The translations under genes were made by a program, and so were the position numbers. The notes below the pieces were generated by a model. The model was not told the DNA's origin, made no database searches, and saw only the letters and a list, made by a program, of their open reading frames with translations. This document shows positions 44,411 through 52,148 of a stretch of 64,000 nucleotides of DNA, piece after piece (positions within the stretch are counted from its first letter, which is position 1; every line of letters starts with the position of its first letter). The stretch spans positions 103,975 to 167,974 of the forward strand of contig JAGGVF010000022.1 in the NCBI GenBank assembly GCA_021158125.1, in the 5' to 3' direction. This DNA comes from Candidatus Bathyarchaeota archaeon. Lineage in GTDB: Archaea; Thermoproteota; Bathyarchaeia; Bathyarchaeales; WUQV01.

Positions 44411-45678
44411 CTGAAGCAACAATAATACTCCTACTCGTATACCTTTTAACGATCCTCCTAGCGGTAACTGAGGCCATTCCGCTTTCGATGAGCGCTTTGA
44501 TTGGCGCATTGTTAACAGCGTGGTTCGGACTGCAATATGGAGTTTTCAGTTATGAAGAAGCCTTAGGATTTATTGACATGCGCATAATAGGCCTAGTCGT
44601 CGGCACCATGATAGTAGTTGAAGTTGCAAGGAAAAGCGACGTATTCCACTTCGGAGCATTATACGCTGTAAAGCTTGCAGGAGGAAACCCAGCTAGACTT
44701 TTCGTAGCTATATGCATAGTTTCAGCAGCCGCATCTCTGTTCTTAAGCGACGCAACTGCCATGCTGTTAATGGCTGCAGCTGTTGTTACAATATCGAAAC
44801 TTCTAGATTATGATCCCGTACCATATTTTTTGTCGGCTGTAATAATGATTAACTTAGGCGGAACTAGCACACTTATAGGTTCTGTAAGCAACATGGTAAT
44901 AGGCGTTGAAGCTGGAATGAGCTTCACAGAGTTCATAGTTTACCTCGCCCCTTGTGAAATCGCCCTCTGGATCCTAATGATCGTGACTCTTTACAAGATT
45001 TTTAAGCCTAGACTTGGGAGGAAAAGGGAACTTCCGGAGTATGACCCTTGGAAGACGGTAAAAGATAAGAGGCTTTTCGTAAGATCCGCCTTTATATTGT
45101 GCCTGATGATTGTGCTTTTTCTCATTCTGGAAAGGTTGGATGTAGGCCCTGAAGCAGTGGCGCTTGGGTGTGCAGTAATCGCCCTCTTTTTAACAGGGTT
45201 TGACCCGGCTGAAATCTTTAGGGAGCTAGACTGGGAAACAGTCTTCTTCATAGTTGGGTTCCTGTTTGTTGTGAGTGGTTTAGAAAAAACGCATTTCTTA
45301 GCAGATGTTTCAAAGTTTATTATGAATTTTGCTGGAAATAGTCAGTTGGCTACAACCATGCTGACTCTGTGGTTTAGCGGCTTGGCAAGTACTGTAGTGA
45401 GCAATATTGCAGTTGCACTTACTTTTACTCCAATTATCAAAGGAGCCGTTGGAATCAACTCTAACGCCGTTTGGTCAGCCCTTGTTTTGGGGACAAATCT
45501 CGGTGGAGCAACTATGCCCTTCAGCAGCACCGCTTGTGTTATGGCCGCGGGTGCTTTGAAACGTGAAGGAATTCCTTTAAGCTTTGCTGAATTCACCAAA
45601 ATAGGGGCCTTAACAACCTTTATCCAGCTTATATTTGCAAGTTTATACCTAATCGTAAGGTTCGGTTTGGTGATGTAA
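44407..45678 (+). CDS. ArsB/NhaD-type ion transporter (CitMHS/SLC13 clan)
   Basis: This 423-residue protein has about eleven helices. LSDATAMLLMAAAVVTIS, NLGGTSTLIGSVSNMVIG and the repeat-related LGTNLGGATMPFSSTACVM are the substrate-site loops of the ion transporter superfamily. It may move arsenite, Na+/H+ or an organic acid; substrate cannot be told. No arsenic resistance genes are near. It is the middle gene of three with 43862-44410 and 45681-45950. Confidence 0.88.
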   Translation: MTEATIILLLVYLLTILLAVTEAIPLSMSALIGALLTAWFGLQYGVFSYEEALGFIDMRIIGLVVGTMIVVEVARKSDVFHFGALYAVKLAGGNPARLFVAICIVSAAASLFLSDATAMLLMAAAVVTISKLLDYDPVPYFLSAVIMINLGGTSTLIGSVSNMVIGVEAGMSFTEFIVYLAPCEIALWILMIVTLYKIFKPRLGRKRELPEYDPWKTVKDKRLFVRSAFILCLMIVLFLILERLDVGPEAVALGCAVIALFLTGFDPAEIFRELDWETVFFIVGFLFVVSGLEKTHFLADVSKFIMNFAGNSQLATTMLTLWFSGLASTVVSNIAVALTFTPIIKGAVGINSNAVWSALVLGTNLGGATMPFSSTACVMAAGALKREGIPLSFAEFTKIGALTTFIQLIFASLYLIVRFGLVM

Positions 45679-45680
45679 AA

Positions 45681-45950
45681 TTGAAGAAGTTGAAAAAACT
45701 GTTTAAATTGAGGGAAAAAAGAGAAAAAGAGTATGAAAAAGCGAAAGAGAAATTCGAGAAGGCTCTCGGCAAGCCTTCTATCCATTTTAAGATAGAAATT
45801 CCTGAAGGATACGAAGATATGACTTCCGAGTTTTTAGAACTTGAAAAGGATGAAGAGTTTAAGGGGAAAATAGAAAGACTTGTTAAGAGACAGCTTAAAC
45901 ATGAAAGGGAAAAAGAAAAAGCAGAAGAAAACGTTAAGTCTGAACGCTGA
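45681..45950 (+). CDS. Small charged coiled-coil protein
   Basis: This 89-residue protein starts at TTG two bases after the transporter stop. It is very rich in Lys and Glu with a helical N-terminal half (EKEYEKAKEKFEKALGKPSI), a short beta-like middle (HFKIEIPEGYEDMTSEFLEL) and a charged helical end. No membrane segment. It probably binds or regulates the upstream transporter, which is inference from position. Confidence 0.6.
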   Translation: MKKLKKLFKLREKREKEYEKAKEKFEKALGKPSIHFKIEIPEGYEDMTSEFLELEKDEEFKGKIERLVKRQLKHEREKEKAEENVKSER

Positions 45951-46140
45951 TTATTACATCTTGGAAAAGTATTAAGTGCGGCTACACGTTTTTCTCCGCT
46001 TAATCATATTCAACATCTAACTTCGAATCTAACAAACAGTAAATACGTACTAACAATTAATGTAGAACTTCCTCATAAATAAGATTACGAGAAATACCTG
46101 AAAACAAATTCTAGAAAATTTTTCTAAAAACAAACCCCAA

Positions 46141-46190
46141 AAAACCTTTTAAACAAAATCTAAATACAAAATTAAAACATCAAAGGAGAG
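46141..46190 (+). promoter_or_regulatory. Promoter and RBS of the small wHTH gene
   Basis: CCTTTTAAAC (about 46145-46154) fits an archaeal TATA box, with A-rich sequence just upstream as BRE. AAAGGAGAG (46182-46190) is a strong ribosome site at good distance from ACG 46198. Together they show that the following short frame is expressed. Confidence 0.5.
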
Positions 46191-46197
46191 TTAGCCA

Positions 46198-46422
46198 ACG
46201 TCACCGATTGAAAAATTCTTAGAAATACTAAGCGACGGAAAATGGCATACAATAAAAGAAATAGGAGAAAAAACAAAATTACATGAATATAAAATTCAAC
46301 TTTTAACGAAATTCCTAGCAGAATTCAACTTCATAGAATTAGAAAAGGAGAAAGAAAGAATAAAACTCACTTCCCAAGTTTTAACGCTCCTAAAAACTTC
46401 AAAAGAATTAAGTAGATATTAA
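46198..46422 (+). CDS. Small winged-helix protein with a non-standard start codon
   Basis: This 74-residue frame reads SPIEKFLEILSDGKWHTIKE and then LHEYKIQLLTKFLAEFNFIE from the second codon, a winged-helix pattern with two helices and a wing (KERIKLT). There is no ATG, GTG or TTG in frame: TAG at 46192 closes the frame upstream, and the first usable codon in position is ACG 46198, seven bases after the ribosome site. ATT 46207 is the other candidate. It ends at TAA 46420-46422 and overlaps the convergent wHTH gene by 15 bases. Either ACG starts translation, or an ATG was mutated. Confidence 0.6.
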   Translation, partial: TSPIEKFLEILSDGKWHTIKEIGEKTKLHEYKIQLLTKFLAEFNFIELEKEKERIKLTSQVLTLLKTSKELSRY

Positions 46423-46689
46423 AGCCTTTAAAACCTTGTAATTCCTTAAAAATTCCCGCCCCTTATCAGTAGTCTCAAAAAGAGTGGAAAATCTACTTTT
46501 CTTAACAATATTTTGTCTTAAAAGCTGCTTATCCAAAAGTAGCTTAAGATATGACTCCAGTTGACGAAAACTCAAATTGCAACGGTACATTAACTGAGTT
46601 TTCTTAGCGCCTCCCAGAGAAGCTTTAAGAATATCAGCTACTATGTCAAGGCTGTCACGATGACCACTTCTGCGGGTATTTCCTTTCAT
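46408..46689 (-). CDS. Winged-helix DNA-binding protein (HTH_45-like)
   Basis: This 93-residue protein has the archaeal wHTH pattern: DSLDIVADILKASLGGAKKT, QLMYRCNLSFRQLESYLKLL (recognition helix), and TTDKGREFLRNYKVLKALI at the end. The basic start (NTRRSGHRD) may contact DNA. No ligand domain is present. It converges with the ACG-start wHTH gene. Targets are unknown, and the nearby pilin operon is a candidate. Confidence 0.8.
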   Translation of the reverse strand: MKGNTRRSGHRDSLDIVADILKASLGGAKKTQLMYRCNLSFRQLESYLKLLLDKQLLRQNIVKKSRFSTLFETTDKGREFLRNYKVLKALIST

Positions 46690-46924
46690 CTAACCAACAA
46701 ACCACCAAAACGAATATGAAGAGTAAGTGTTGCCTCCCTTCCCATGAATTCATGACCAAATCTCCTATTTAAACGTTCTTAAAAGAAGCTCATTTTCAAA
46801 TAAATAAGCAAAATATGATAGAAAAAAGCTTGTTTTTAAGAAAAAGTCTATTAAAACTTAAGAAACAATATTTGGCAACTCTAAAATATTTAACATCATA
46901 AAATCTCCAAAAGAAGGAATTATC

Positions 46925-47527
46925 ATGGACCTTTTAACAGTTCTACGATGGTGGCTTTCCCATTCACTATACCAGCTAATTTATCCAATAATAGAATCAG
47001 CGGGGTTCAAAAATCCCACTACGATGGTTCTAATAATAATGTACAACACTGCGGCAATATTATACCTCTACTTACTGACAGCGATAGTCTATCCATTACT
47101 TAGAGAAAAATCCTGGAAAATAGCTTTTTCAATAACGACATTTTGGATGTTAATAGGCCTACTTATCCTAGTAGCAGTTTTTCAACAAAATCAAAGATTA
47201 GCCATAATGTCCATAACGCCTCATGCATATATAGAATTAACCGCAATTCTCTACTGGATAAACGCTCTAAGAAAAATGTGCTTAAGAAAGCCGGAAATAA
47301 AACTGAAAACGTACGACTTCAAAGACTACATAAGTTTAATAAAAAACCATGAAAATGTCTTAAAACTTGCAAAATATGACTTTTTAGCATTTTTAAAGGC
47401 TGCAAACAAATCTTTCAAATCTTTTTGGAATAAAGAAACGAAAATAAAACTTTTAATCACAATATCATTACTTGTTTTATCAGCGTTTATAGAAACGTAT
47501 ATAACTCCAATTTTTATGGAACTTTAG
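46925..47527 (+). CDS. Divergent SpoIIM-family membrane protein
   Basis: This 200-residue protein has three or four N-terminal helices (including TTMVLIIMYNTAAILYLYLL and TFWMLIGLLILVAVF). The segment ITPHAYIELTAILYWI corresponds to the APHGIIEVPAF motif of the SpoIIM-like protein at 15300-16037, and the end AFIETYITPIFM matches its AALIETYVTPLL. A charged middle segment (about 120-175) separates the two. This shared order supports distant homology. Promoter-like AAATATTTAAC lies about 40 bases upstream. Function is unknown. Confidence 0.6.
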   Translation: MDLLTVLRWWLSHSLYQLIYPIIESAGFKNPTTMVLIIMYNTAAILYLYLLTAIVYPLLREKSWKIAFSITTFWMLIGLLILVAVFQQNQRLAIMSITPHAYIELTAILYWINALRKMCLRKPEIKLKTYDFKDYISLIKNHENVLKLAKYDFLAFLKAANKSFKSFWNKETKIKLLITISLLVLSAFIETYITPIFMEL

Positions 47528-47534
47528 GGACTGA

Positions 47535-47591
47535 CGGCGGAAGGGTCTGGCCCGGCTATGCGCAATTGATTTTAAAACTACTCTTCCGCCG
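47535..47591 (+). ncRNA. GC-rich hairpin, possible small RNA or bidirectional terminator
   Basis: CGGCGGAAG (47535-47543) pairs perfectly with CTTCCGCCG (47583-47591), enclosing a 39-base loop with its own GC-rich GGTCTGGCCCGG. It stands out from the AT-rich surroundings and lies between two convergent genes. A T-run follows on neither side, so a classical terminator is not obvious. In AT-rich archaea, stable non-coding RNAs show up as such GC islands. No C/D or H/ACA boxes are evident. Confidence 0.4.
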
Positions 47592-47623
47592 CCAATTTTC
47601 CCCTGTAATAAAATGGGAGAAAA

Positions 47624-48025
47624 TTAAAGAAGTTCTTTGCGAATTTTTTCCGTATCTGCCTTTTTATCCATAAATATGCTTATACTGTTTTCACCTATTG
47701 AAATAGAGAGGAGTTTTGCGTTTTTTCCTTCTACAATTACTTTGTTGCATTCTCCTAGGTTGAAGATGTTTGATAGTTCTTCGGCGATGTCAATTGTTGA
47801 AGATGAGAGAAGTGCGTAGTCGATTATTTTTGTGGGGTCTTTGGCGTCTATGGTTGCAGAGCGTGAGTTGCGGAGTATGTAGCCTATCACGTCTGGCTTG
47901 TCCTTTATTACTTCAAGTTTTGCTTTCAATTCTTCAGTTTCTTCTTTTTTATCTTGGCTTTCGATTGTTGATTCTTCTGTTTCAAGGGTTTCGGACTTTT
48001 TCTTTCTTCCTCTTTTTCTGGGCAT
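47624..48025 (-). CDS. Roadblock/LC7-domain protein (short)
   Basis: This 133-residue protein has a charged, Lys/Arg and Glu-rich N-terminal part (1-45) and a roadblock fold after it. VIGYILRNSRSATIDA is the first strand pair. The IDIAEELSNIFNLGE helix and VIVEGKNAKLLSISIGENSI strands follow, with FMDKKADTEKIRKELL at the end. Roadblock proteins dimerise and control small GTPases. It is the last gene of a pilin operon, two bases after a larger roadblock protein, so the two may form a heterodimer. No small GTPase of the Ras/MglA type is in the window. Confidence 0.75.
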   Translation of the reverse strand: MPRKRGRKKKSETLETEESTIESQDKKEETEELKAKLEVIKDKPDVIGYILRNSRSATIDAKDPTKIIDYALLSSSTIDIAEELSNIFNLGECNKVIVEGKNAKLLSISIGENSISIFMDKKADTEKIRKELL

Positions 48026-48027
48026 TT

Positions 48028-48810
48028 TTAATCCTCCTGGGGGATTGAGGGTTTAACTCTGACGAGTTCTCCCTTCTTTATGTCTAGAAGTTTGCAGAGT
48101 TTTTCTGGAATCATTATTATGCCTTTTCCCATGAGTTTTGAGTCTTTCAGTGGTTTAACTTTGCATTGAACGGTTTTTCCTTCGAACGTCTCGATTTCAA
48201 CGGAATTTATGTCTTTTCCTTCGAGTGCTTCTGACCATTGGGATAGAATTTCCTTGTCGATTTTTACTGTGTCTGTTCTTACTAGAAGTCCTCCAAAAGT
48301 GTCAACTATAAGCTGATTTACTGGAATAGGTGAAATTTCCTGAATTTTTTCGTCTTCTAGGGCTTCGTTTTCAAGAGTTTCGGTTTTCGGTTCTATTTCT
48401 TCAGTAACTGTTTTTTCCTCGGCTTTTTTGAGGGGGGTAGGGGCCAGTTTTTCTAGCAGCCTAAGAACTGTCGGTATTAAAACTCGGGAAACCGTTTCTA
48501 AAAATTTAAAATCAGCGCCCTTTTCAACAATTGTTGCGAGATAAGCGTCGTCGTCAACACGAGAAATTTTTACCCTACCCTCTTTCGCCTCAACGGTTAC
48601 TGAATCTAGTCCTCCGATAACCTTAGATTTTTCGAGAATTTCTTCAAATCCTTCAATTATCCTTTCGACATTATAATTAGTGCTTTTTGAGTCTCCTGCC
48701 AGGAGTTTTCCTCCCTGATTAAATATGAAGGAGCACTTTACCCCTGGACATAGGTTGCGAATTTCCGTTAAGGCGTTATTTAGGGCGAAGGAATAGACTT
48801 CTTCATCCAT
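48028..48810 (-). CDS. Roadblock/LC7-like protein with C-terminal beta-barrel-like domain
   Basis: The start at 48810 is chosen because AGGTGA precedes it; the frame extends three codons upstream. The N-terminal domain (about 1-125) has CSFIFNQGGKLLAGDSKSTN, GGLDSVTVEAKEGRVKISRV and DDDAYLATIVEKGAD, a roadblock-like pattern. An acidic linker (about 135-165) leads to a C-terminal domain with FGGLLVRTDTVKIDKEILSQ and GIIMIPEKLCKLLDIKKGEL ending in VRVKPS, which looks like an AbrB-type swapped-hairpin barrel. The fusion of the two folds is unusual. It is in the pilin operon. Confidence 0.6.
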   Translation of the reverse strand: MDEEVYSFALNNALTEIRNLCPGVKCSFIFNQGGKLLAGDSKSTNYNVERIIEGFEEILEKSKVIGGLDSVTVEAKEGRVKISRVDDDAYLATIVEKGADFKFLETVSRVLIPTVLRLLEKLAPTPLKKAEEKTVTEEIEPKTETLENEALEDEKIQEISPIPVNQLIVDTFGGLLVRTDTVKIDKEILSQWSEALEGKDINSVEIETFEGKTVQCKVKPLKDSKLMGKGIIMIPEKLCKLLDIKKGELVRVKPSIPQED

Positions 48811-48845
48811 TTTATTCACCTATCTATGAATTCAAGAAATGGGGA

Positions 48846-49271
48846 CTAGTATATCTTGAACAGTATTTTCTCAGGCACACCGTCGTTTTCAACAACTATG
48901 TATTTTAGTCCTTCCGTGTCGCCTAGTTGATCCATCCACTTTAGTGCTTCTCGGGCCTTTTGTAATGCTAGTAGTCTCTCTTGCTGGCTTCTCACGACAT
49001 CTTCAATTGCGGTTAATTCATGGAATGGGTTGGCGTCCAGTATTACGCTTAGATTGCCCACGGTGATTTCGCCTAGGGTTTCTTGAACTGCTTTTTTGCC
49101 AGCTAACTTCATGACAACTTCTCTTATTTTCTTTGATTTCTCAGCTAGAGAACGGATATCGTCGAGTCTGCGTAGGTACTCGCCTAATAGGCTTTTTGTC
49201 CTTGAAATTTCGTCTTCTAGGGCCTTAGCTATCTCCGATGCCGAATCGTATTCTTTCAATTCAACTACCAT
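48846..49271 (-). CDS. Helical coiled-coil protein of the pilin operon
   Basis: This 141-residue protein is mostly helical: KEYDSASEIAKALEDEISRT, LLGEYLRRLDDIRSLAEKSK and SQQERLLALQKAREALKWMD are amphipathic. The centre (TLGEITVGNLSVILDANPFH) and the tail (GLKYIVVENDGVPEKILFKI) have short strands. No signal peptide, so it acts inside the cell. No family is recognised. Position between pilin and roadblock genes suggests an adaptor. Confidence 0.65.
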   Translation of the reverse strand: MVVELKEYDSASEIAKALEDEISRTKSLLGEYLRRLDDIRSLAEKSKKIREVVMKLAGKKAVQETLGEITVGNLSVILDANPFHELTAIEDVVRSQQERLLALQKAREALKWMDQLGDTEGLKYIVVENDGVPEKILFKIY

Positions 49272-49351
49272 TTATTTTACACCTCCGTCTAGACGTGGAA
49301 ATAAAGGGATTGCAGTCTGCAACCCCTACCCCCAATCTCAAATTTGGGATA

Positions 49352-49801
49352 CTAATAAGGCGCTGTCTTTTGGTATGAGAACTGGTGGCCCTTTGCTGTG
49401 ATTACTGTGAACTCGTATTTAACCCCCGACTGGAATGGCCATGTAGTGAACGTAATTGTATAAGTCTCAGTTTCTCCCTTATCTAGATCATCAGGCAACG
49501 ACGGGCTTACGCTACCGTTATTAGTGCTATTGAAATCCTTATAGGTTGTTCCATCTATTTCGATGTCTGAAATTGTTATTGTGCCTGAGCCGCTGTTTGT
49601 AACTTTAATTTTGACTTGCTTGTTAGTTTCATCGTATGTTACGCTTAGTATGTTTAGTTCTTCTGCTCCGCCCATAAAGCTGAATGTTAGTGCTCCCATC
49701 CATGCTGCTACTGCGATTGAGACTGCGACTGTTACTGCGATTAGAATTATTGCTGCGACTACTGGGCTTAGCGCCTTCTTACTCCTAAACAATTTTTTCA
49801 T
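49352..49801 (-). CDS. Archaeal type IV pilin/archaellin-like protein
   Basis: This 149-residue protein has a class III signal: a short basic start (KKLFRSKKA) followed directly by LSPVVAAIILIAVTVAVSIA. The prepilin peptidase should cut just after KKA. The helix forms the filament core. The C-terminal domain is a beta sandwich (VKIKVTNSGSGTITISDIEI and TYTITFTTWPFQSGVKYEFT), with sequons (NST, NGS). It is the first gene of an operon with the coiled-coil and two roadblock genes. No assembly ATPase or platform gene is in the window, so assembly depends on genes elsewhere. Confidence 0.9.
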   Translation of the reverse strand: MKKLFRSKKALSPVVAAIILIAVTVAVSIAVAAWMGALTFSFMGGAEELNILSVTYDETNKQVKIKVTNSGSGTITISDIEIDGTTYKDFNSTNNGSVSPSLPDDLDKGETETYTITFTTWPFQSGVKYEFTVITAKGHQFSYQKTAPY

Positions 49802-49811
49802 TTTGTTTTTA

Positions 49812-49862
49812 TCCCTCCTTTGGGTTCACATGAAATTTAAACACAATATTGAGATTTAAATC
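49812..49862 (-). promoter_or_regulatory. Pilin promoter and strong RBS
   Basis: On the minus strand AAAGGAGGGA (49812-49821) lies about ten bases before the pilin ATG. ATTTAAATC (about 49854-49862) is a good TATA box about 30 bases upstream of the expected transcript start. The strong ribosome site fits a highly made structural protein. Confidence 0.6.
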
Positions 49863-49928
49863 TTACGACTTACGATAATAGATTTATGAAAAATACGCAT
49901 AACCTAAACCTAAAACTTGAATTCTCAA

Positions 49929-50252
49929 CTACTCTAAGTTATCAAAGAACTCTAGCAAAAGCTTAGCTACCTTCTCACCAAACTCAGTAATGACATAATA
50001 CTTCTTCAATGGGTCAATACGCACGCTCTTTGCAAGCCCTAAATGTTCAATTTCCATCATTCTAGCCCTAAATGTTCCATCGCTTAAAGTTAAGTTTAAG
50101 CTTCTCATGAATTCCTTAGCTTCCTTCCATTTACCCCTGTTTAAATGCAATAGGAAAATGCAGTCTATTGCATGATCCTTTTCCAGCATAGCCTTAATAG
50201 CCGAAAGTTTTTCGTCTGTAAGTATACGTTTAATCTTCTCCTCCTCAGCCAA
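49929..50252 (-). CDS. Winged-helix regulator upstream of the pilin operon
   Basis: This 107-residue protein has a wHTH pattern. DCIFLLHLNRGKWKEAKEFM and LTLSDGTFRARMMEIEHLGL form the helix pair, and SVRIDPLKKYYVITEFGEKV is the wing and last strand. The YVITEFGEK ending resembles archaeal ArsR/PadR-like regulators. It is on the same strand, 127 bases before the pilin start, so it has its own transcript or leads into it. Control of the pilin operon is likely but unproven. Confidence 0.75.
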   Translation of the reverse strand: MAEEEKIKRILTDEKLSAIKAMLEKDHAIDCIFLLHLNRGKWKEAKEFMRSLNLTLSDGTFRARMMEIEHLGLAKSVRIDPLKKYYVITEFGEKVAKLLLEFFDNLE

Positions 50253-50428
50253 TAAAGACTCCCCTTAACACTATTCTAGTGTATTTTTAGCCTTAAAACA
50301 TTTAACCTATATTACGATTTATGACTTATTATTTGAAGCTATAACTTAAATTTCCGGATACATGCACTGAATAAATTTGGTACCCAAAATTTTTTCTGAA
50401 GTTAACATCCCTTTCATTTGAGAGTTGT

Positions 50429-51295
50429 GTGAAGTTGAGCATGAGGCTTTCAATCGCTATTCCCGCTTCGCTGGTTTCTGACATTCCCCATCTTCGAGAA
50501 AAAACTTCAACCATAGGAATGATAGGCAGAGCAGCCGCAATATTCCGAGTAGAAGAAATAATAATCTTTCCGGATCAGCCTAAGAAAAATCAGAGAAAAG
50601 AAGCTAATTTAATTAAGCTTATTCTTTCTTACATGGAGACTCCGCAGTATCTGCGAAAAAGACTTTTTAAGATAAGGCCTGAACTTCGATATGTTGGGGT
50701 TCTGCCGCCGCTTAGAACTCCTCATCATCCTCTTGCACGTAGTTCTGAAGACTTAAAAATAGGGGAGTTTAGGGAAGGCGTAGTAGTTTCTTCAAGTAGG
50801 AGAGGGTCAAAAGTCTATATTGGTGTTGAAAAGCCGGCATTTGTTCGTGAGGTTAAGCTTCCAGCTGGGAAACGTGTAACCGTTAAAATTGTTAGATTAA
50901 ATAATGAAATTGAGGCGGTTTTGGCTGAAAGAGACGAAATAAAAGCCTATTGGGGATACAAGGTTGAGTTTTCGAAACAAAGTTTAGGTAAAATCTTGAA
51001 GTCTAAAAGATGGGACTTGGTAATTGCCACTTCGAAGTATGGAAGCGACTTCATGAAAGTTAAAAATAGGCTTGCTGAGCGGTGGAAAACTGCAAAGTCA
51101 AAACTTGTAGTTTTCGGAGCTCCAACCGCCGGTTTATATGAAATTTTGGAGAGGGAAAACCTAAATCTCAACGAACTTGCAGATTTTGTTGTTAATATTA
51201 TTCCAAAGCAGGGAACAGAGACCGTTAGAACTGAAGAGGCAGTTTACGCTTCTTTAGCAGTTTTGAACGTTTACCTTTCTAATAATCAAACTTAA
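50429..51295 (+). CDS. SPOUT-family RNA methyltransferase (archaeal, L3-linked)
   Basis: This 288-residue protein belongs to the archaeal SPOUT methyltransferases usually found next to the L3 gene. SIAIPASLVSDIPHLREKTS and IGRAAAIFRVEEIIIFPDQP start it. LRYVGVLPPLRTPHHPLA follows, with an OB-like insertion in the middle (about 95-175), and KLVVFGAPTAGLYEILEREN with FVVNIIPKQGTETVRTEEAV forms the SAM-binding knot. The likely target is rRNA. GTG 50429 or ATG 50441 is the start. Here two other genes separate it from rpl3. Confidence 0.85.
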   Translation: MKLSMRLSIAIPASLVSDIPHLREKTSTIGMIGRAAAIFRVEEIIIFPDQPKKNQRKEANLIKLILSYMETPQYLRKRLFKIRPELRYVGVLPPLRTPHHPLARSSEDLKIGEFREGVVVSSSRRGSKVYIGVEKPAFVREVKLPAGKRVTVKIVRLNNEIEAVLAERDEIKAYWGYKVEFSKQSLGKILKSKRWDLVIATSKYGSDFMKVKNRLAERWKTAKSKLVVFGAPTAGLYEILERENLNLNELADFVVNIIPKQGTETVRTEEAVYASLAVLNVYLSNNQT

Positions 51296-51321
51296 ATGTA
51301 ACGTTAACATTTAAGTAGCCT

Positions 51322-52146
51322 ATGGAATTCGATCTGGCTATCCCACTCTTTATGTTCGTTTTAGATTTGTTAATTATTTTTGTTTACATGAGATTTGAGG
51401 GAAGGTTAAAGCAGGTCTTAGAGGAGAGGGAATTTCAAGTTAAAGACATAGCATTATTAGTTGTTGCGATGGGCGTTATGGTTTCAATAATGGTTTTTGT
51501 TCCTAGCTTGGCACTTATGCTCTTGTTTCTATTTGCATTTTCAGTATTAACTTTCACTTTTTCTTATATAGTCACTGAAAAGTGGTATATCTCAATAATC
51601 CCGCCCACAATTTTTATTTTACTCTATTATTTCGGAGTTTTCTGGAATATTCCGGTGCTATGGAACCTCTACGTTTTAAATGCCTTTGTAATTATTTTTG
51701 CAATTTTAATAACAGTTTACTTGGGAAGCTTATTTACCTGGAAAACTACGGCTTTGTTCGCAATTCTCTTAACTGGGATGGATATAATACAGGTTTTATT
51801 CACTAAACATATGGTAAGTGTTTCTCAAACTGTTACTGAGCTTCAGCTTCCGTTACTAATTATTCTACCTGTTATTCCACCTATTTATACTGAACATGGT
51901 CTGCAATTAATGGGTTTAGGCCTAGGCGATCTATTCTTCACTGGACTTTTGGGCTTACAAGCCTTTAAAGAGTACGGCAGAAATTTTGCAATTCTCTCAA
52001 TAATCGGTATGTCTGCTTCATTCTTTATTTTTGAAACTTTAATGTTAACTTATGGGATTAGCGCTTTTCCAGGAACATTAATGATTATCTGCGGATGGTT
52101 TCCACTAGTGGTTATTAAACAACTTAGAAGCAAGTCGTTAAGTTAG
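51322..52146 (+). CDS. Presenilin/signal peptide peptidase-family aspartyl protease
   Basis: This 274-residue protein has about nine helices. The two catalytic Asp are visible: one in LLTGMDIIQVLF (about 150-161), the second in the GxGD-type MGLGLGDLFFTGLLG (about 197-211). A PAL-like end (SAFPGTLMIICGWFPLVV) is where the conserved Pro-Ala-Leu normally sits, here in changed form (FPG). These enzymes cut transmembrane helices after ectodomain removal. The gene starts 26 bases after the SPOUT gene, in the same direction. The substrate is unknown. Confidence 0.82.
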   Translation: MEFDLAIPLFMFVLDLLIIFVYMRFEGRLKQVLEEREFQVKDIALLVVAMGVMVSIMVFVPSLALMLLFLFAFSVLTFTFSYIVTEKWYISIIPPTIFILLYYFGVFWNIPVLWNLYVLNAFVIIFAILITVYLGSLFTWKTTALFAILLTGMDIIQVLFTKHMVSVSQTVTELQLPLLIILPVIPPIYTEHGLQLMGLGLGDLFFTGLLGLQAFKEYGRNFAILSIIGMSASFFIFETLMLTYGISAFPGTLMIICGWFPLVVIKQLRSKSLS

Positions 52147-52148
52147 GA

